This document shows positions 38,927 to 47,561 of a DNA stretch of 51,882 nt, in pieces (within the stretch, counting starts at the first letter, position 1; the number at the start of each line of letters is the position of its first letter). A model generated the notes under the pieces. It did no database searches. It saw only the letters and a list, made by a program, of their open reading frames with translations, and had not been told where the DNA came from. This DNA is from Photobacterium iliopiscarium. GTDB taxonomy: Bacteria > Pseudomonadota > Gammaproteobacteria > Enterobacterales > Vibrionaceae. The translations under genes were made by a program, and so were the position numbers. The DNA is taken from assembly GCF_003026395.1 (NCBI RefSeq), contig NZ_PYOO01000020.1, positions 1 to 51,882 on the forward strand, written 5' to 3'.

Positions 38927-38998
38927 ATGCACAGAAATTGCATTTCCGTTCAATTCTTGACCAAACCCTATTGGTCATCCTTATCTCAACTAATATAG
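38927..38998 (+). CDS. Possible rho leader peptide (23 codons)
   Basis: ATG 38927 opens a 23-codon frame ([20 protein letters not shown]...) that stops 34 bases before the rho start, in the position of E. coli rhoL. The ribosome binding site is poor and the sequence does not resemble E. coli RhoL. The 38958-38977 hairpin lies within it. Support is positional only. Confidence 0.3.
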   Translation: MHRNCISVQFLTKPYWSSLSQLI

Positions 38999-39032
38999 AA
39001 CCCCGATTTTGACAGACAAGAAACCCACCACT

Positions 39033-40298
39033 ATGAATCTTACAGAACTCAAGAGCCAACCTATTCCTAAGTTGGTATCACTTAGCGAAAGTTTAGGATT
39101 GGAAAACCTGGCCCGCTTACGTAAGCAGGACATCATCTTCTCCATTCTTAAGCAACACGCGAAGAGTGGTGAGGATATTTTTGGCGACGGTGTTCTAGAG
39201 ATTTTGCAAGATGGCTTCGGCTTTCTGCGTAGCGCAGACAGTTCTTACCTTGCAGGCCCAGATGATATTTATGTATCACCAAGCCAAATTCGTCGTTTTA
39301 ACCTTCGTACTGGCGATACCATTGCCGGAAAGATTCGTCCACCGAAAGACGGTGAACGTTACTTTGCACTATTAAAAGTTAACGAAGTAAACTACGACAA
39401 ACCTGACAACGCTCGCAATAAAATCCTTTTTGAAAACCTAACTCCACTGCACGCAAACGATCGTATGCGTATGGAACGTGGTAATGGCTCAACTGAAGAT
39501 ATTACAGCGCGTGTTCTAGATTTAGCTTCACCAATCGGTAAAGGCCAACGTGGTCTAATTGTTGCTCCGCCAAAAGCGGGTAAAACAATGTTACTGCAAA
39601 ATATCGCTCAAAGTATTTCTCACAACCACCCAGAATGTGTGTTGATGGTATTGCTTATCGATGAGCGTCCGGAAGAAGTAACTGAGATGCAACGTCTTGT
39701 GAAAGGCGAAGTCATTGCATCAACGTTTGATGAACCAGCTTCACGTCACGTACAAGTGGCAGAAATGGTCATCGAAAAAGCAAAACGTTTGGTTGAGCAT
39801 AAGAAAGATGTTGTTATCTTACTTGACTCAATTACGCGTCTAGCGCGTGCTTATAACACCGTTATTCCTTCTTCAGGTAAAGTATTAACCGGTGGTGTAG
39901 ATGCTAACGCCCTTCATCGTCCTAAGCGCTTCTTTGGTGCTGCACGTAATGTAGAAGAAGGCGGTAGCTTAACTATCATCGCAACAGCGCTAGTGGATAC
40001 TGGCTCTAAGATGGATGAAGTTATCTACGAAGAATTTAAAGGTACTGGTAACATGGAACTGCACCTTTCTCGCAAGATTGCTGAGAAGCGTGTTTTCCCT
40101 GCGATTGATATCAATCGTTCAGGTACCCGTCGTGAAGAATTATTGGCGAAAGCTGATGAGCTACAGAAAATGTGGATCCTGCGTAAGATCGTTCACCCAA
40201 TGAGTGAAACGGACAGCATGGAATTCTTGATCGACAAACTATCAATGACGAAAACTAATGAAGAGTTCTTTGACGCAATGCGTCGTCAGAAATCATAA
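39033..40298 (+). CDS. rho: Transcription termination factor Rho
   Basis: 421 residues from ATG 39033, aligning with the family start MNLTELK; an upstream in-frame TTG at 39009 would add 8 residues. Hexameric RNA-dependent ATPase/translocase. N-terminal helical domain and cold-shock-like primary RNA site ([23 protein letters not shown], ~60-82), Walker [10 protein letters not shown], Walker [15 protein letters not shown]-loop, and R-loop [20 protein letters not shown]. Nearly colinear with E. coli Rho (419). The ~200-base leader is probably autoregulatory. Confidence 0.97.
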   Translation: MNLTELKSQPIPKLVSLSESLGLENLARLRKQDIIFSILKQHAKSGEDIFGDGVLEILQDGFGFLRSADSSYLAGPDDIYVSPSQIRRFNLRTGDTIAGKIRPPKDGERYFALLKVNEVNYDKPDNARNKILFENLTPLHANDRMRMERGNGSTEDITARVLDLASPIGKGQRGLIVAPPKAGKTMLLQNIAQSISHNHPECVLMVLLIDERPEEVTEMQRLVKGEVIASTFDEPASRHVQVAEMVIEKAKRLVEHKKDVVILLDSITRLARAYNTVIPSSGKVLTGGVDANALHRPKRFFGAARNVEEGGSLTIIATALVDTGSKMDEVIYEEFKGTGNMELHLSRKIAEKRVFPAIDINRSGTRREELLAKADELQKMWILRKIVHPMSETDSMEFLIDKLSMTKTNEEFFDAMRRQKS

Positions 40299-40320
40299 TT
40301 AATTTAAGCGGTTATTGAAT

Positions 40321-40352
40321 TAAAAACGTCACTTTCGAGTGGCGTTTTTTTT
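40321..40352 (+). terminator. rho terminator
   Basis: ACGTCACT-TTCG-AGTGGCGT stem with UUCG loop, A-rich left flank and nine T. Confidence 0.9.
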
Positions 40353-40535
40353 TGGCTGAAATCCAAACCTCATACCTAACATGATGGGGTTAACCCACAG
40401 AATTTAAACGGGTATTTTCTTTTTGTGGTCGACGGGTGTTTTCCTCTGCACAACTGGTTATACTAGCAAAAATCATTCTCATTAAGTTAATGGCAGCAAT
40501 GCTGGTTTGACTTAGTTTAGCTACAGGTAGCCGCT

Positions 40536-42398
40536 ATGAAATACAAGGATCTACGTGACTTTATTGCCTATTTAGAACAACAAGGGCAATTGCAGCGTAT
40601 TCAACAGCCGGTTGATCCTAATCAGGAAATGACGGAAATTTGCGATCGTACTTTGCGTGCGGGCGGTCCAGCATTACTGTTTGAAAATCCTGTCGGTTAT
40701 GACATGCCTGTACTGACCAACTTGTTTGGTACCCCTGAGCGAGTCGCAATGGGAATGGGGCGCGATAATGTTAAGCAGTTACGCGAAGTTGGAGAATGGT
40801 TAGCGTATTTAAAAGAGCCCGAGTCACCGCATGGTTTGCGAGATGCGATCAATAAGATTCCGGTGTTTAAGCAAGTGCTTAATATGCCTACTAAAGTATT
40901 GCGTAAAGCGCCTTGCCAACAAATCATCTGGCAAGGTGATGAGGTTGATTTAGATAAAATCCCGGTCATGAGTTGTTGGGCTGGTGATGTCGCACCGTTG
41001 CTAACATGGGGTTTAACTATTACCCGTGGTCCCAATAAAAAACGCCAAAATCTTGGTATTTATCGTCAGCAAAAAATTGCCAAAAATAAAGTCATCATGC
41101 GTTGGTTAGCACATCGTGGTGGCGCGTTAGATATGCGTGAATGGTGTGAAGCCCACCCGGGTGAAAAGTTTCCTGTCACGGTTGCTTTTGGGGCGGATCC
41201 TGCCACTGTGCTTGGTGCAGTAACCCCTGTGCCTGACACGCTGTCTGAATATGCGTTTGCTGGTTTATTGCGTGGTAGTCGTACTGAGGTGGTTAAAAGC
41301 ATCAGTAACGACTTACAAGTACCAGCCAGTGCTGAAATTGTCATGGAAGGCTATATTGACCCTGAAGAATATGCTGATGAAGGTCCTTATGGCGATCATA
41401 CCGGCTATTACAATGAGGTTGAACGCCATCATGTGTTTACCATTACTCATATTACGATGCGTAACGATCCGATTTATCATAGTACCTATACCGGGCGTCC
41501 ACCGGATGAACCCGCAGTGCTTGGGGTGGCATTAAACGAAGTCTTTGTGCCGATTTTACATAAACAGTTTCCTGAAATTGTCGATTTTTATCTGCCGCCA
41601 GAAGGGTGTTCTTACCGTATGGCCGTGGTAACAATGAAGAAGCAATATCCCGGTCATGCTAAGCGGGTGATGATGGGGGTGTGGTCATTCTTACGTCAGT
41701 TCATGTATACCAAGTTTGTTATCGTGTGTGATGATGACGTTAATGCGCGTGATTGGCAGAGCGTGATTCATGCGATGACGACGCGAATGGATCCGGTGCG
41801 AGATAGCCTATTTATTGATAACACTCCGATTGATTCTCTGGATTTTGCCTCACCCGTCGTGGGTTTAGGTTCAAAAATGGGAATTGACGCCACCATTAAA
41901 TGGCCGGCTGAATTGGCAAATACGACAACGATCTCGTCACCAATAACAACTGAATTTGATATTGAGGCTGGGATTGTCGCTTTGACGTTACAATTTCCCG
42001 CTATTATTGATTGTTATCTACCACCTGAAGCTGCTGATTACAGCATGGCAATCGTAAGTATGAATAAAACCATCGCGGGTGAAGCCGAGCAAGTGATGAC
42101 TGGTGTCTGGGAATTTTTGAATCAATTTATCGATGCTAAGTTTGTGATTGTGTGTGATGGTGACGTTAATGTACGCGATTGGAACGATGTTATTTGGGCG
42201 GTGACGACTCGAATGGATCCAAGCCGTGATACGGTATTAATTGCCGCAACAGCAACGCATTGTTCGAAAATTGGTTTGGATGCAACCAATAAAATTGGCG
42301 TAGAAACCCACCGTGAGTGGGGTACTCCAATCGTTAAAGATCCACAGATAGTGGCGCAGGTTGATGCAATGTGGACTCAATTAGCGATCAATAACTGA
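40536..42398 (+). CDS. ubiD: UbiD 4-hydroxy-3-polyprenylbenzoate decarboxylase with internal C-terminal duplication
   Basis: 620 residues against 497 in E. coli. Residues 1-455 align end to end with UbiD, including the prFMN/Mn site region ([22 protein letters not shown]) and the catalytic Glu region [14 protein letters not shown]. After residue ~459 comes a ~27-residue linker, then a second diverged copy (487-588) of the 345-455 segment ([21 protein letters not shown] versus [35 protein letters not shown] versus [14 protein letters not shown]), ending in the normal C-terminal tail [20 protein letters not shown]. The frame is intact with no sign of decay, so it is probably a functional decarboxylase in ubiquinone synthesis that needs the prFMN made by UbiX. 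A weak Fur-like sequence lies upstream. Confidence 0.95.
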   Translation: MKYKDLRDFIAYLEQQGQLQRIQQPVDPNQEMTEICDRTLRAGGPALLFENPVGYDMPVLTNLFGTPERVAMGMGRDNVKQLREVGEWLAYLKEPESPHGLRDAINKIPVFKQVLNMPTKVLRKAPCQQIIWQGDEVDLDKIPVMSCWAGDVAPLLTWGLTITRGPNKKRQNLGIYRQQKIAKNKVIMRWLAHRGGALDMREWCEAHPGEKFPVTVAFGADPATVLGAVTPVPDTLSEYAFAGLLRGSRTEVVKSISNDLQVPASAEIVMEGYIDPEEYADEGPYGDHTGYYNEVERHHVFTITHITMRNDPIYHSTYTGRPPDEPAVLGVALNEVFVPILHKQFPEIVDFYLPPEGCSYRMAVVTMKKQYPGHAKRVMMGVWSFLRQFMYTKFVIVCDDDVNARDWQSVIHAMTTRMDPVRDSLFIDNTPIDSLDFASPVVGLGSKMGIDATIKWPAELANTTTISSPITTEFDIEAGIVALTLQFPAIIDCYLPPEAADYSMAIVSMNKTIAGEAEQVMTGVWEFLNQFIDAKFVIVCDGDVNVRDWNDVIWAVTTRMDPSRDTVLIAATATHCSKIGLDATNKIGVETHREWGTPIVKDPQIVAQVDAMWTQLAINN

Positions 42399-42452
42399 TC
42401 GCCGAAGATGGCCTTGAGTCACACTCATTAGCCTGATATTTTTATGTTTCAA

Positions 42453-42467
42453 TGATAATTATTGTCA
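42453..42467. promoter_or_regulatory. Fur box upstream of ferredoxin-fre
   Basis: TGATAATTATTGTCA matches the 7-1-7 Fur consensus TGATAATNATTATCA with one mismatch. It sits 19 bases before the ferredoxin ATG and so should overlap promoter or start-site DNA; implies repression under iron sufficiency. Confidence 0.75.
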
Positions 42468-42485
42468 TTGAATTGAGAGTTTTTT

Positions 42486-42749
42486 ATGTACCAAGTACGC
42501 CTGTTGCCCAATAACATTACGTTTACTGCTAGCCCGCAGCAAACCGTACTACAAGCAGCGCTCGACGCAGGTATTGCTTTCCCTAACCGTTGCCAAGTGG
42601 GTGCTTGTGCGATGTGTTTGTGTCGTAAACAACAAGGTCAAATAAGCTATGAGCTTGAGCCGATGTTAACGCCACAAGAGCAGGCACAAGGCTGGATCTT
42701 TGCTTGTCTTGCGAGAGTGGAAAGCGACTTGGTGTTATCGTTAGACTAG
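42486..42749 (+). CDS. Plant-type [2Fe-2S] ferredoxin
   Basis: 87 residues, single ferredoxin fold with cluster cysteines C36, C41, C44 and C74 (C-x4-C-x2-C-x29-C: RCQVGACAMC...FACLA). An extra Cys (46) lies next to the motif. It ends 9 bases before fre, so the pair is an operon. In many reductases this domain is fused to the Fre-type NAD(P)H/flavin module; here the two are separate polypeptides, so the ferredoxin probably receives electrons from Fre or is its partner. It resembles YfaE-type ferredoxins, but there is no nrd gene nearby. A Fur box precedes it. Confidence 0.9.
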   Translation: MYQVRLLPNNITFTASPQQTVLQAALDAGIAFPNRCQVGACAMCLCRKQQGQISYELEPMLTPQEQAQGWIFACLARVESDLVLSLD

Positions 42750-42758
42750 AGGAAAACC

Positions 42759-43469
42759 ATGTCTATCCAATGTGAAGTAAAGTCAGTTGAACCGTTGGCA
42801 TGTAATACATACCGTATTTTATTAACGCCATTACAAGCCCTCGATTTTAAAGCGGGTCAATATTTATTAGCGGTGATGGGTGAGCAAGATAAACGTCCAT
42901 TCTCAATTGCTAGTAGCCCTTGTCGTCAAGGTGAGCTTGAGCTTCATATTGGTGCTGCTGAACATAATGCTTATGCACTAGAAGTGGTTGAGACGATGAA
43001 GAACGCATTAGTTTCTCACCAAACAGTGACGGTTGAAGCTGCGCATGGTGAAGCTTGGTTACGCCATGAAAGTCAGCGTCCATTGCTAATGATTGCTGGT
43101 GGAACGGGGTTCTCTTATATTCGCAGTATGGTTGATAATTGTATTAGTCGTGGTTTAACTCAGCCGATATTTATTTATTGGGGAGGGCGTGATGTGTGTC
43201 AGTTGTATGCTAACGCTGAAATGGAGGCATTAGCCCAGCAGTACCCCAATATTAGCTATGTACCCGTGGTTGAAACCGCAGCTGAAGGTTGGCAGGGTAA
43301 GGTTGGTAATGTGCTTGATGCGGTTGCTGACGATTTTATTAGCTTATCTGCGTATGACATTTATGTTTGTGGTCGTTTTGAAATGGCGGGCGCGGCCCGT
43401 GAACGTTTCTGTACTGAAAAAGGTGCATTACGCGATCATATGTTTGCTGATGCGTTTGCGTTTATTTAA
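42759..43469 (+). CDS. fre: NAD(P)H-flavin reductase
   Basis: 236 residues (E. coli Fre 233). Ferredoxin-NADP reductase fold: flavin-binding RPFSIASSP (~46-54) and the NAD(P)H motif [15 protein letters not shown] (~110-124), with C-terminal [14 protein letters not shown]. It reduces free FMN/FAD/riboflavin, which in turn reduce ferric iron and, in luminous bacteria, can feed luciferase. It follows the ferredoxin gene by 9 bases with AGAGGAAAA as ribosome site, behind the Fur box. ubiD-fre adjacency is conserved with E. coli; the intervening ferredoxin is not in E. coli. Confidence 0.95.
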   Translation: MSIQCEVKSVEPLACNTYRILLTPLQALDFKAGQYLLAVMGEQDKRPFSIASSPCRQGELELHIGAAEHNAYALEVVETMKNALVSHQTVTVEAAHGEAWLRHESQRPLLMIAGGTGFSYIRSMVDNCISRGLTQPIFIYWGGRDVCQLYANAEMEALAQQYPNISYVPVVETAAEGWQGKVGNVLDAVADDFISLSAYDIYVCGRFEMAGAARERFCTEKGALRDHMFADAFAFI

Positions 43470-43486
43470 CGACTAAACCGCATGAG

Positions 43487-43512
43487 AAAGGCGCGATAGT
43501 CGCGCCTTTTTT
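43487..43512. terminator. Terminator between fre and the EamA gene
   Basis: AAAGGCGCG-ATAGT-CGCGCCTTT with six T on the plus strand; between convergent genes. Confidence 0.9.
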
Positions 43513-43516
43513 GTGA

Positions 43517-44404
43517 CTATTTTTTGATGGATAATTCTCTTTGGGTCGCAACCTTTTGTTTAACCCATGTTTCGTTAAACCATAATGATAATAAAATAAT
43601 CCCGCCACCAATAATTAATCGTGAGTAATCCACATCGTGGTTCCAGATCACAATATTAACGATTAGCCCTGCGGGGACTAAGGCGTTATTCATTATTGCT
43701 AACGCGCCAGCATTGACCATTGTCGCGCCTTTGTTCCAAATGAAATACCCTAATCCAGAAGCAATCACACCGAGGTAGGTTAAAATTCCCCACTGTAATG
43801 ATGTTGTGGGTAATTTGGCACTATTACCAAACAATAAATACATCGGCACTGCCACGCAAACTGCCCCTAAATAAAACCAGCCAAAGACCGTATGCTGTGG
43901 AATATTCGTTTGTTCTTGTTCAATAATGCGTTTATAGCCAACCTGACCAATCGCAAAGCATAGGTTAGCGCCTTGAACAATGAAAAATCCAATAATGAAG
44001 TGTTGATTGATCCCTTCAAATTTAATTACTGCGGCTCCAATGACCGCGATCACCGCACTCAGTAAATACCATGGCGAGAATTGTTTATGTAATGCGTCAT
44101 AAATAAGGGTGACATAAATCGGAGTGAAAATAGTGAACAGCAACACTTCTGGTACGGTTAGATACAAGAACGATTGATAATAAAAACAATACATCAACCC
44201 TAACTGAAATGCGCCGACAACCATTAATTTGAGAGCAAGCTTTGGGTGTAGATGTTTGGTGCGTAAAAACGGTAAAAAAACCACTGCAGCTAAACAAACG
44301 CGGGTTAATACTGAAAACCAAGCATCGACTTGGCCCGCAAGATAAACGCCAATTAAGCTGAACGAAAATGCCCATAACAGGGTTATTACAGATAAGTATT
44401 TCAT
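43517..44404 (-). CDS. EamA/DMT-family inner-membrane transporter
   Basis: 295 residues with about ten hydrophobic helices in two EamA repeats (first VITLLWAFSFSLIGVYLAGQ..., second GFFIVQGANLCFAIGQVGYK...). DMT superfamily members export small metabolites or amino acids; the substrate here cannot be assigned. It most resembles the carboxylate/amino-acid transporter (YedA/RhaT-like) group of DMT proteins. Single gene; downstream of uspA on the same strand but separated by a hairpin. Confidence 0.87.
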   Translation of the reverse strand: MKYLSVITLLWAFSFSLIGVYLAGQVDAWFSVLTRVCLAAVVFLPFLRTKHLHPKLALKLMVVGAFQLGLMYCFYYQSFLYLTVPEVLLFTIFTPIYVTLIYDALHKQFSPWYLLSAVIAVIGAAVIKFEGINQHFIIGFFIVQGANLCFAIGQVGYKRIIEQEQTNIPQHTVFGWFYLGAVCVAVPMYLLFGNSAKLPTTSLQWGILTYLGVIASGLGYFIWNKGATMVNAGALAIMNNALVPAGLIVNIVIWNHDVDYSRLIIGGGIILLSLWFNETWVKQKVATQRELSIKK

Positions 44405-44501
44405 TGTGATAAAAGGGTGTATTGAGAGGGGGTGCTAGCAGTGTAACTAAATTGCAGAGTGAAGAATATGATAATAATGGTACGGAATAATAGCGATGAT
44501 C

Positions 44502-44526
44502 AGCAGTCGTTATGACAACGACTGCT
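44502..44526. terminator. Perfect hairpin downstream of uspA
   Basis: AGCAGTCGTT-ATGAC-AACGACTGCT, perfect 10-bp arms, without a U-tract on either strand. Likely 3'-end or stability structure for uspA mRNA. Confidence 0.55.
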
Positions 44527-44540
44527 ATATCGATGGTGAT

Positions 44541-44963
44541 TTATTTTAGTGGTACGATTAATAAATCAACGGGAGTGCGACTAATAAGTTGACGCGTTGA
44601 TGATAAAATCTTACTCCAAAAATCTTGATGATGACCACAAATCACTAAATCAACGTTAAGATCTTTGATTGTACTACAAATCTCTTCACTTAAATCACCA
44701 CTACCCACTAAGGTGTGAGCAACAGGATAACCCGCATTATTGGCAAGTTCATGTAATCGAGTTTGAGCATCATTTTCAGCACGTTCGTGCATTTCTGCTA
44801 AGTTAATATCAATTAAACCAGTGTAAAGATCAGCATAGTCAACATCGATGTGGACCAGTGATAGTTTAGCACCTAATGATTGTGCTAATTTGGCGGCTTT
44901 ATTGACGAGATAAGCGCTATCTTCAGACAGATCGATAGCAGCGATAATATGTTTATAAACCAT
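44541..44963 (-). CDS. uspA: Universal stress protein A
   Basis: 140 residues from ATG 44963 (a GTG one codon earlier is possible). Matches E. coli UspA throughout: YKHIIAAIDLSEDS, VDYADLYTGLIDINLAEM, YPVAHTLVGSGDLSEEI, ICGHHQDFWSKILSSTRQLI, ending VDLLIVPLK. Lacks the G-2X-G-9X-G ATP-binding loop, as UspA itself does. Cytoplasmic dimer induced by growth arrest. Divergent from ftnA and uspB. Confidence 0.95.
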   Translation of the reverse strand: MVYKHIIAAIDLSEDSAYLVNKAAKLAQSLGAKLSLVHIDVDYADLYTGLIDINLAEMHERAENDAQTRLHELANNAGYPVAHTLVGSGDLSEEICSTIKDLNVDLVICGHHQDFWSKILSSTRQLISRTPVDLLIVPLK

Positions 44964-45217
44964 CACTTACATTCCATAGCCATATAATAATGGTCTATGT
45001 TAGCACTGGTCTACACTTAAAAATATCGTTTAGATCGCATCTATAGGTTACGAAATGGTTAATTATTTTTCGTAAACGTTGAGTCATTTTTATTGTTATT
45101 TTAGTGGTTTATACTAACAGTAGCGCCCTTATCAAGGGTGTTTTGTTCATTTGTTGCATTCTTAACAATGCACAGTGACAATGTGTTGATTACACTTAAA
45201 CAAACAGGAGTCGTGCA

Positions 45218-45748
45218 ATGTTAGCTAAGGCAATGGTTGAAAATCTTAACGAGCAAATTAATTTAGAATTCTTTTCTTCAAATTTATACCTGCAAATGAG
45301 TGCATGGTGTGAAGACAAAGGTTTTGAAGGTGCTGCTGCGTTTTTACGTGTACATGCTGCTGAAGAAATGCAACATATGCAACGCTTGTTTACTTATGTG
45401 AGCGAAACGGGTGCATTACCTATTTTAGGTACTATTGAAGCACCAAAGCATGAGTTTGCTTCTCTTGGTAATGTATTTCGTGAAACCTACGAGCATGAAC
45501 AACTTATCACTAAAAAAATTAATGAATTAGCCCACGTTGCATTCTCTACTCAAGATTATTCAACGTTTAATTTCTTACAGTGGTATGTGTCAGAGCAACA
45601 CGAAGAAGAAAAATTATTTAAAGGCATTTTAGATAAAATTGAGTTAGTTGGTGAAGATGGCAAAGCGCTATTCTTTATTGATAAAGATTTAGCTGCGATG
45701 GCGAAAGGTGAATCAGCACCAACATCGGTAATGGACTCACAAGCTTAA
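45218..45748 (+). CDS. ftnA: Non-haem ferritin
   Basis: 176 residues, FtnA family, forming a 24-subunit iron-storage shell. Ferroxidase residues are visible: Glu17, Glu49/Glu50 and His53 (AAEEMQHMQ), and the third-helix Glu plus SEQHEEE region with Gln/Glu ligands. AGGAG lies 7 bases before the ATG. Sits between divergent uspA and uspB. It may balance the Fur-controlled fre system, but no Fur box was seen here. Confidence 0.95.
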   Translation: MLAKAMVENLNEQINLEFFSSNLYLQMSAWCEDKGFEGAAAFLRVHAAEEMQHMQRLFTYVSETGALPILGTIEAPKHEFASLGNVFRETYEHEQLITKKINELAHVAFSTQDYSTFNFLQWYVSEQHEEEKLFKGILDKIELVGEDGKALFFIDKDLAAMAKGESAPTSVMDSQA

Positions 45749-45758
45749 AGTGATTTTT

Positions 45759-45783
45759 GGGGCGTAGTCATATCGCCCCTTTT
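45759..45783 (+). terminator. ftnA terminator
   Basis: GGGGCG-N9-CGCCCC followed by TTTT. Confidence 0.8.
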
Positions 45784-45820
45784 ATCCCTATTAAGGCGGT
45801 GATATATAAAGGGGATAACT

Positions 45821-46159
45821 ATGATCAGTGGTGATGCACTTTTGGTTGCGATTTTTGTGGTGGCAACTGTTAATACTTGTAGATATATCAGTACATTACG
45901 TTGTTTGTTAGTGGTGATGCGAGACTGTGATCCGTTGTTATATCAACAGGTCGACGGGCGTGGTTTCTTTTCTTCGCAAGGTAATGTCAGTAAACAAATT
46001 CGCTTATTTCATTATATTCGTAGCCAGCAGTATAAAAAACATCACGATCCGCTTTTTATAGCTAAGTGTATGAAAGTCAGAAAATTGTTTGTATTGGCGA
46101 GTACCTTTATGATTACCTTTTTTGTGGCTATTTTTGCAGTAGCCTTTCTCGGGCTTTAA
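45821..46159 (+). CDS. uspB: Universal stress protein B
   Basis: 112 residues with two membrane helices (~3-17, weakly hydrophobic, and ~88-110). Matches E. coli UspB (111): MISGDALLVAIFVV, TLRCLLVVMRDCDPLLYQQVDG, GFFSSQGNVSKQIRL. Inner-membrane stress protein linked to ethanol tolerance in stationary phase in E. coli. In E. coli uspB and uspA are divergent neighbours; here ftnA is inserted between them. Confidence 0.93.
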   Translation: MISGDALLVAIFVVATVNTCRYISTLRCLLVVMRDCDPLLYQQVDGRGFFSSQGNVSKQIRLFHYIRSQQYKKHHDPLFIAKCMKVRKLFVLASTFMITFFVAIFAVAFLGL

Positions 46160-46177
46160 ATACATATCTCTTTTTAG

Positions 46178-46204
46178 GTGTCACTTTCCTAGTGGCACTT
46201 TCTT
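46178..46204 (+). terminator. uspB terminator
   Basis: GTGTCACT-TTCCT-AGTGGCAC (one G-U pair) then TTTCTTT. Confidence 0.75.
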
Positions 46205-46305
46205 TGCTCTATCCCCATTCAGTGTTATATCATGGGTCTTGATATAACCACAGCTTATCAATCACAGCACCTTTTTACTCATTCAGTATCGGAAACTAAG
46301 TCGTT

Positions 46306-47415
46306 ATGGATCAATTTATCATCTGGTGGTCATCCCTTGAAAAAGGAGCATCTGTTAATTGGATGTATAACATTGGCCTGTTAATACTGTTGAGTACGTT
46401 ATTGTGGTGTGGGTGGCTATTACTCTCGCGCCGCTTAGCGACCATGGCAAGTAAAACCCATTTAATTTGGGATGATGCTTTAATTGATGCTGTTCGAACA
46501 CCGGTTTCATTATGTATTTGGGTGTGGCCGGGTTTGATGGCATTAGGCATTATGGTTGATAACGTCACTTCTTATTCCAGTGGTTTCTTGGCCTTATTGC
46601 GTCATTTACTATTGGTCGGGGTCTTTATTTGGATCGTGATGCGGTTGATCACCAATATTGAACAGACAATATTAGATAACCGTCCCCATCGCGATGCCAC
46701 GACAGTAACTGCTATTTCAAAAATACTACGCTTAATTGTGATGGTATTGAGCAGCCTAATTGTGATGCAGAACTTCGGCTTAAGTTTGTCGGGGCTGTTA
46801 ACGTTTGGTGGTGTCGGTGGCTTAGTGGTCGGTATGGCAGCTAAGGATTTATTGGCTAACTGCTTTGGTGGGATGATGCTTTATTTTGATCGCCCTTTTA
46901 AAGTGGGTGACTGGATCCGTAGTCCTGATCGCCAAATAGAAGGCACGATTGAGCGAATTGGGTTTCGAATGACAGTGATTCGTACCTTTGATAAGCGACC
47001 ACTGTATGTGCCAAATTCGGTTTTTAGCTCGGTAGTAGTGGAAAACGCCTCACGAATGCAGAATCGTCGTATTAAACAAAGTGTTGGTTTGCGTTATTGC
47101 GATGCGTCGGTGGTCGGGCTGGTGGTTGATGATATAAAAAAAATGCTCCAAAACCATGCTGATATTGAAACCCGTCAAACCTTGATTGTGAGTTTTGACA
47201 CTTATGGCCCCTCATCATTGAATATTTTGGTTTACACTTTTACCAAAACGGTTGATTGGGTCAAATACAAAGCGGTTCAGCAAGACGTGATGCTGAAAAT
47301 TGTCGAGATAGTACATCATCATGGTGCTGATTTCGCGTTCCCTACTACGACCTTAGACATGCCTACAGCCGCTATTACTGCATTAACCGCTATTGAAAAT
47401 CAGCAACAAGCTTGA
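46306..47415 (+). CDS. MscS-family mechanosensitive channel
   Basis: 369 residues. Four to five membrane helices in the first ~165 residues, then the MscS pore helix with glycine/alanine packing (LLTFGGVGGLVVGMAAKDLLANCFGGMMLYFDRPF) and the cytoplasmic beta domain (KVGDWIRSPDRQIEGTIERIGFRMTVIRTFDKRPLYVPN). Longer than MscS (286) and close to YnaI-type channels. Predicted to open under membrane tension on hypo-osmotic shock. Monocistronic, with no strong clue to regulation. Confidence 0.9.
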   Translation: MDQFIIWWSSLEKGASVNWMYNIGLLILLSTLLWCGWLLLSRRLATMASKTHLIWDDALIDAVRTPVSLCIWVWPGLMALGIMVDNVTSYSSGFLALLRHLLLVGVFIWIVMRLITNIEQTILDNRPHRDATTVTAISKILRLIVMVLSSLIVMQNFGLSLSGLLTFGGVGGLVVGMAAKDLLANCFGGMMLYFDRPFKVGDWIRSPDRQIEGTIERIGFRMTVIRTFDKRPLYVPNSVFSSVVVENASRMQNRRIKQSVGLRYCDASVVGLVVDDIKKMLQNHADIETRQTLIVSFDTYGPSSLNILVYTFTKTVDWVKYKAVQQDVMLKIVEIVHHHGADFAFPTTTLDMPTAAITALTAIENQQQA

Positions 47416-47493
47416 TTTTTATCGAATAAATAGTTGTTCTTGGATAGCGGTTGGTATTGAGCGTAGAGGTAGGTAAAATAACCACGACTATAG

Positions 47494-47525
47494 AAAAAGG
47501 ATGCTAATCGTTAGCATCCTTTTTG
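47494..47525 (+). terminator. Terminator of the MscS-family gene
   Basis: AAAAAGGATGCTAA-TCG-TTAGCATCCTTTTT, 14-bp perfect stem. Confidence 0.9.
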
Positions 47526-47561
47526 CGTTTATTGAGTGAAATTAAAGGCTGATTGAAATTC

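Noticed and set aside
40536..42398. Frameshifted or fused ubiD pseudogene
   Set aside because: The frame is uninterrupted, the normal UbiD C-terminal tail is present, and the extra block is a diverged duplicate rather than foreign sequence.
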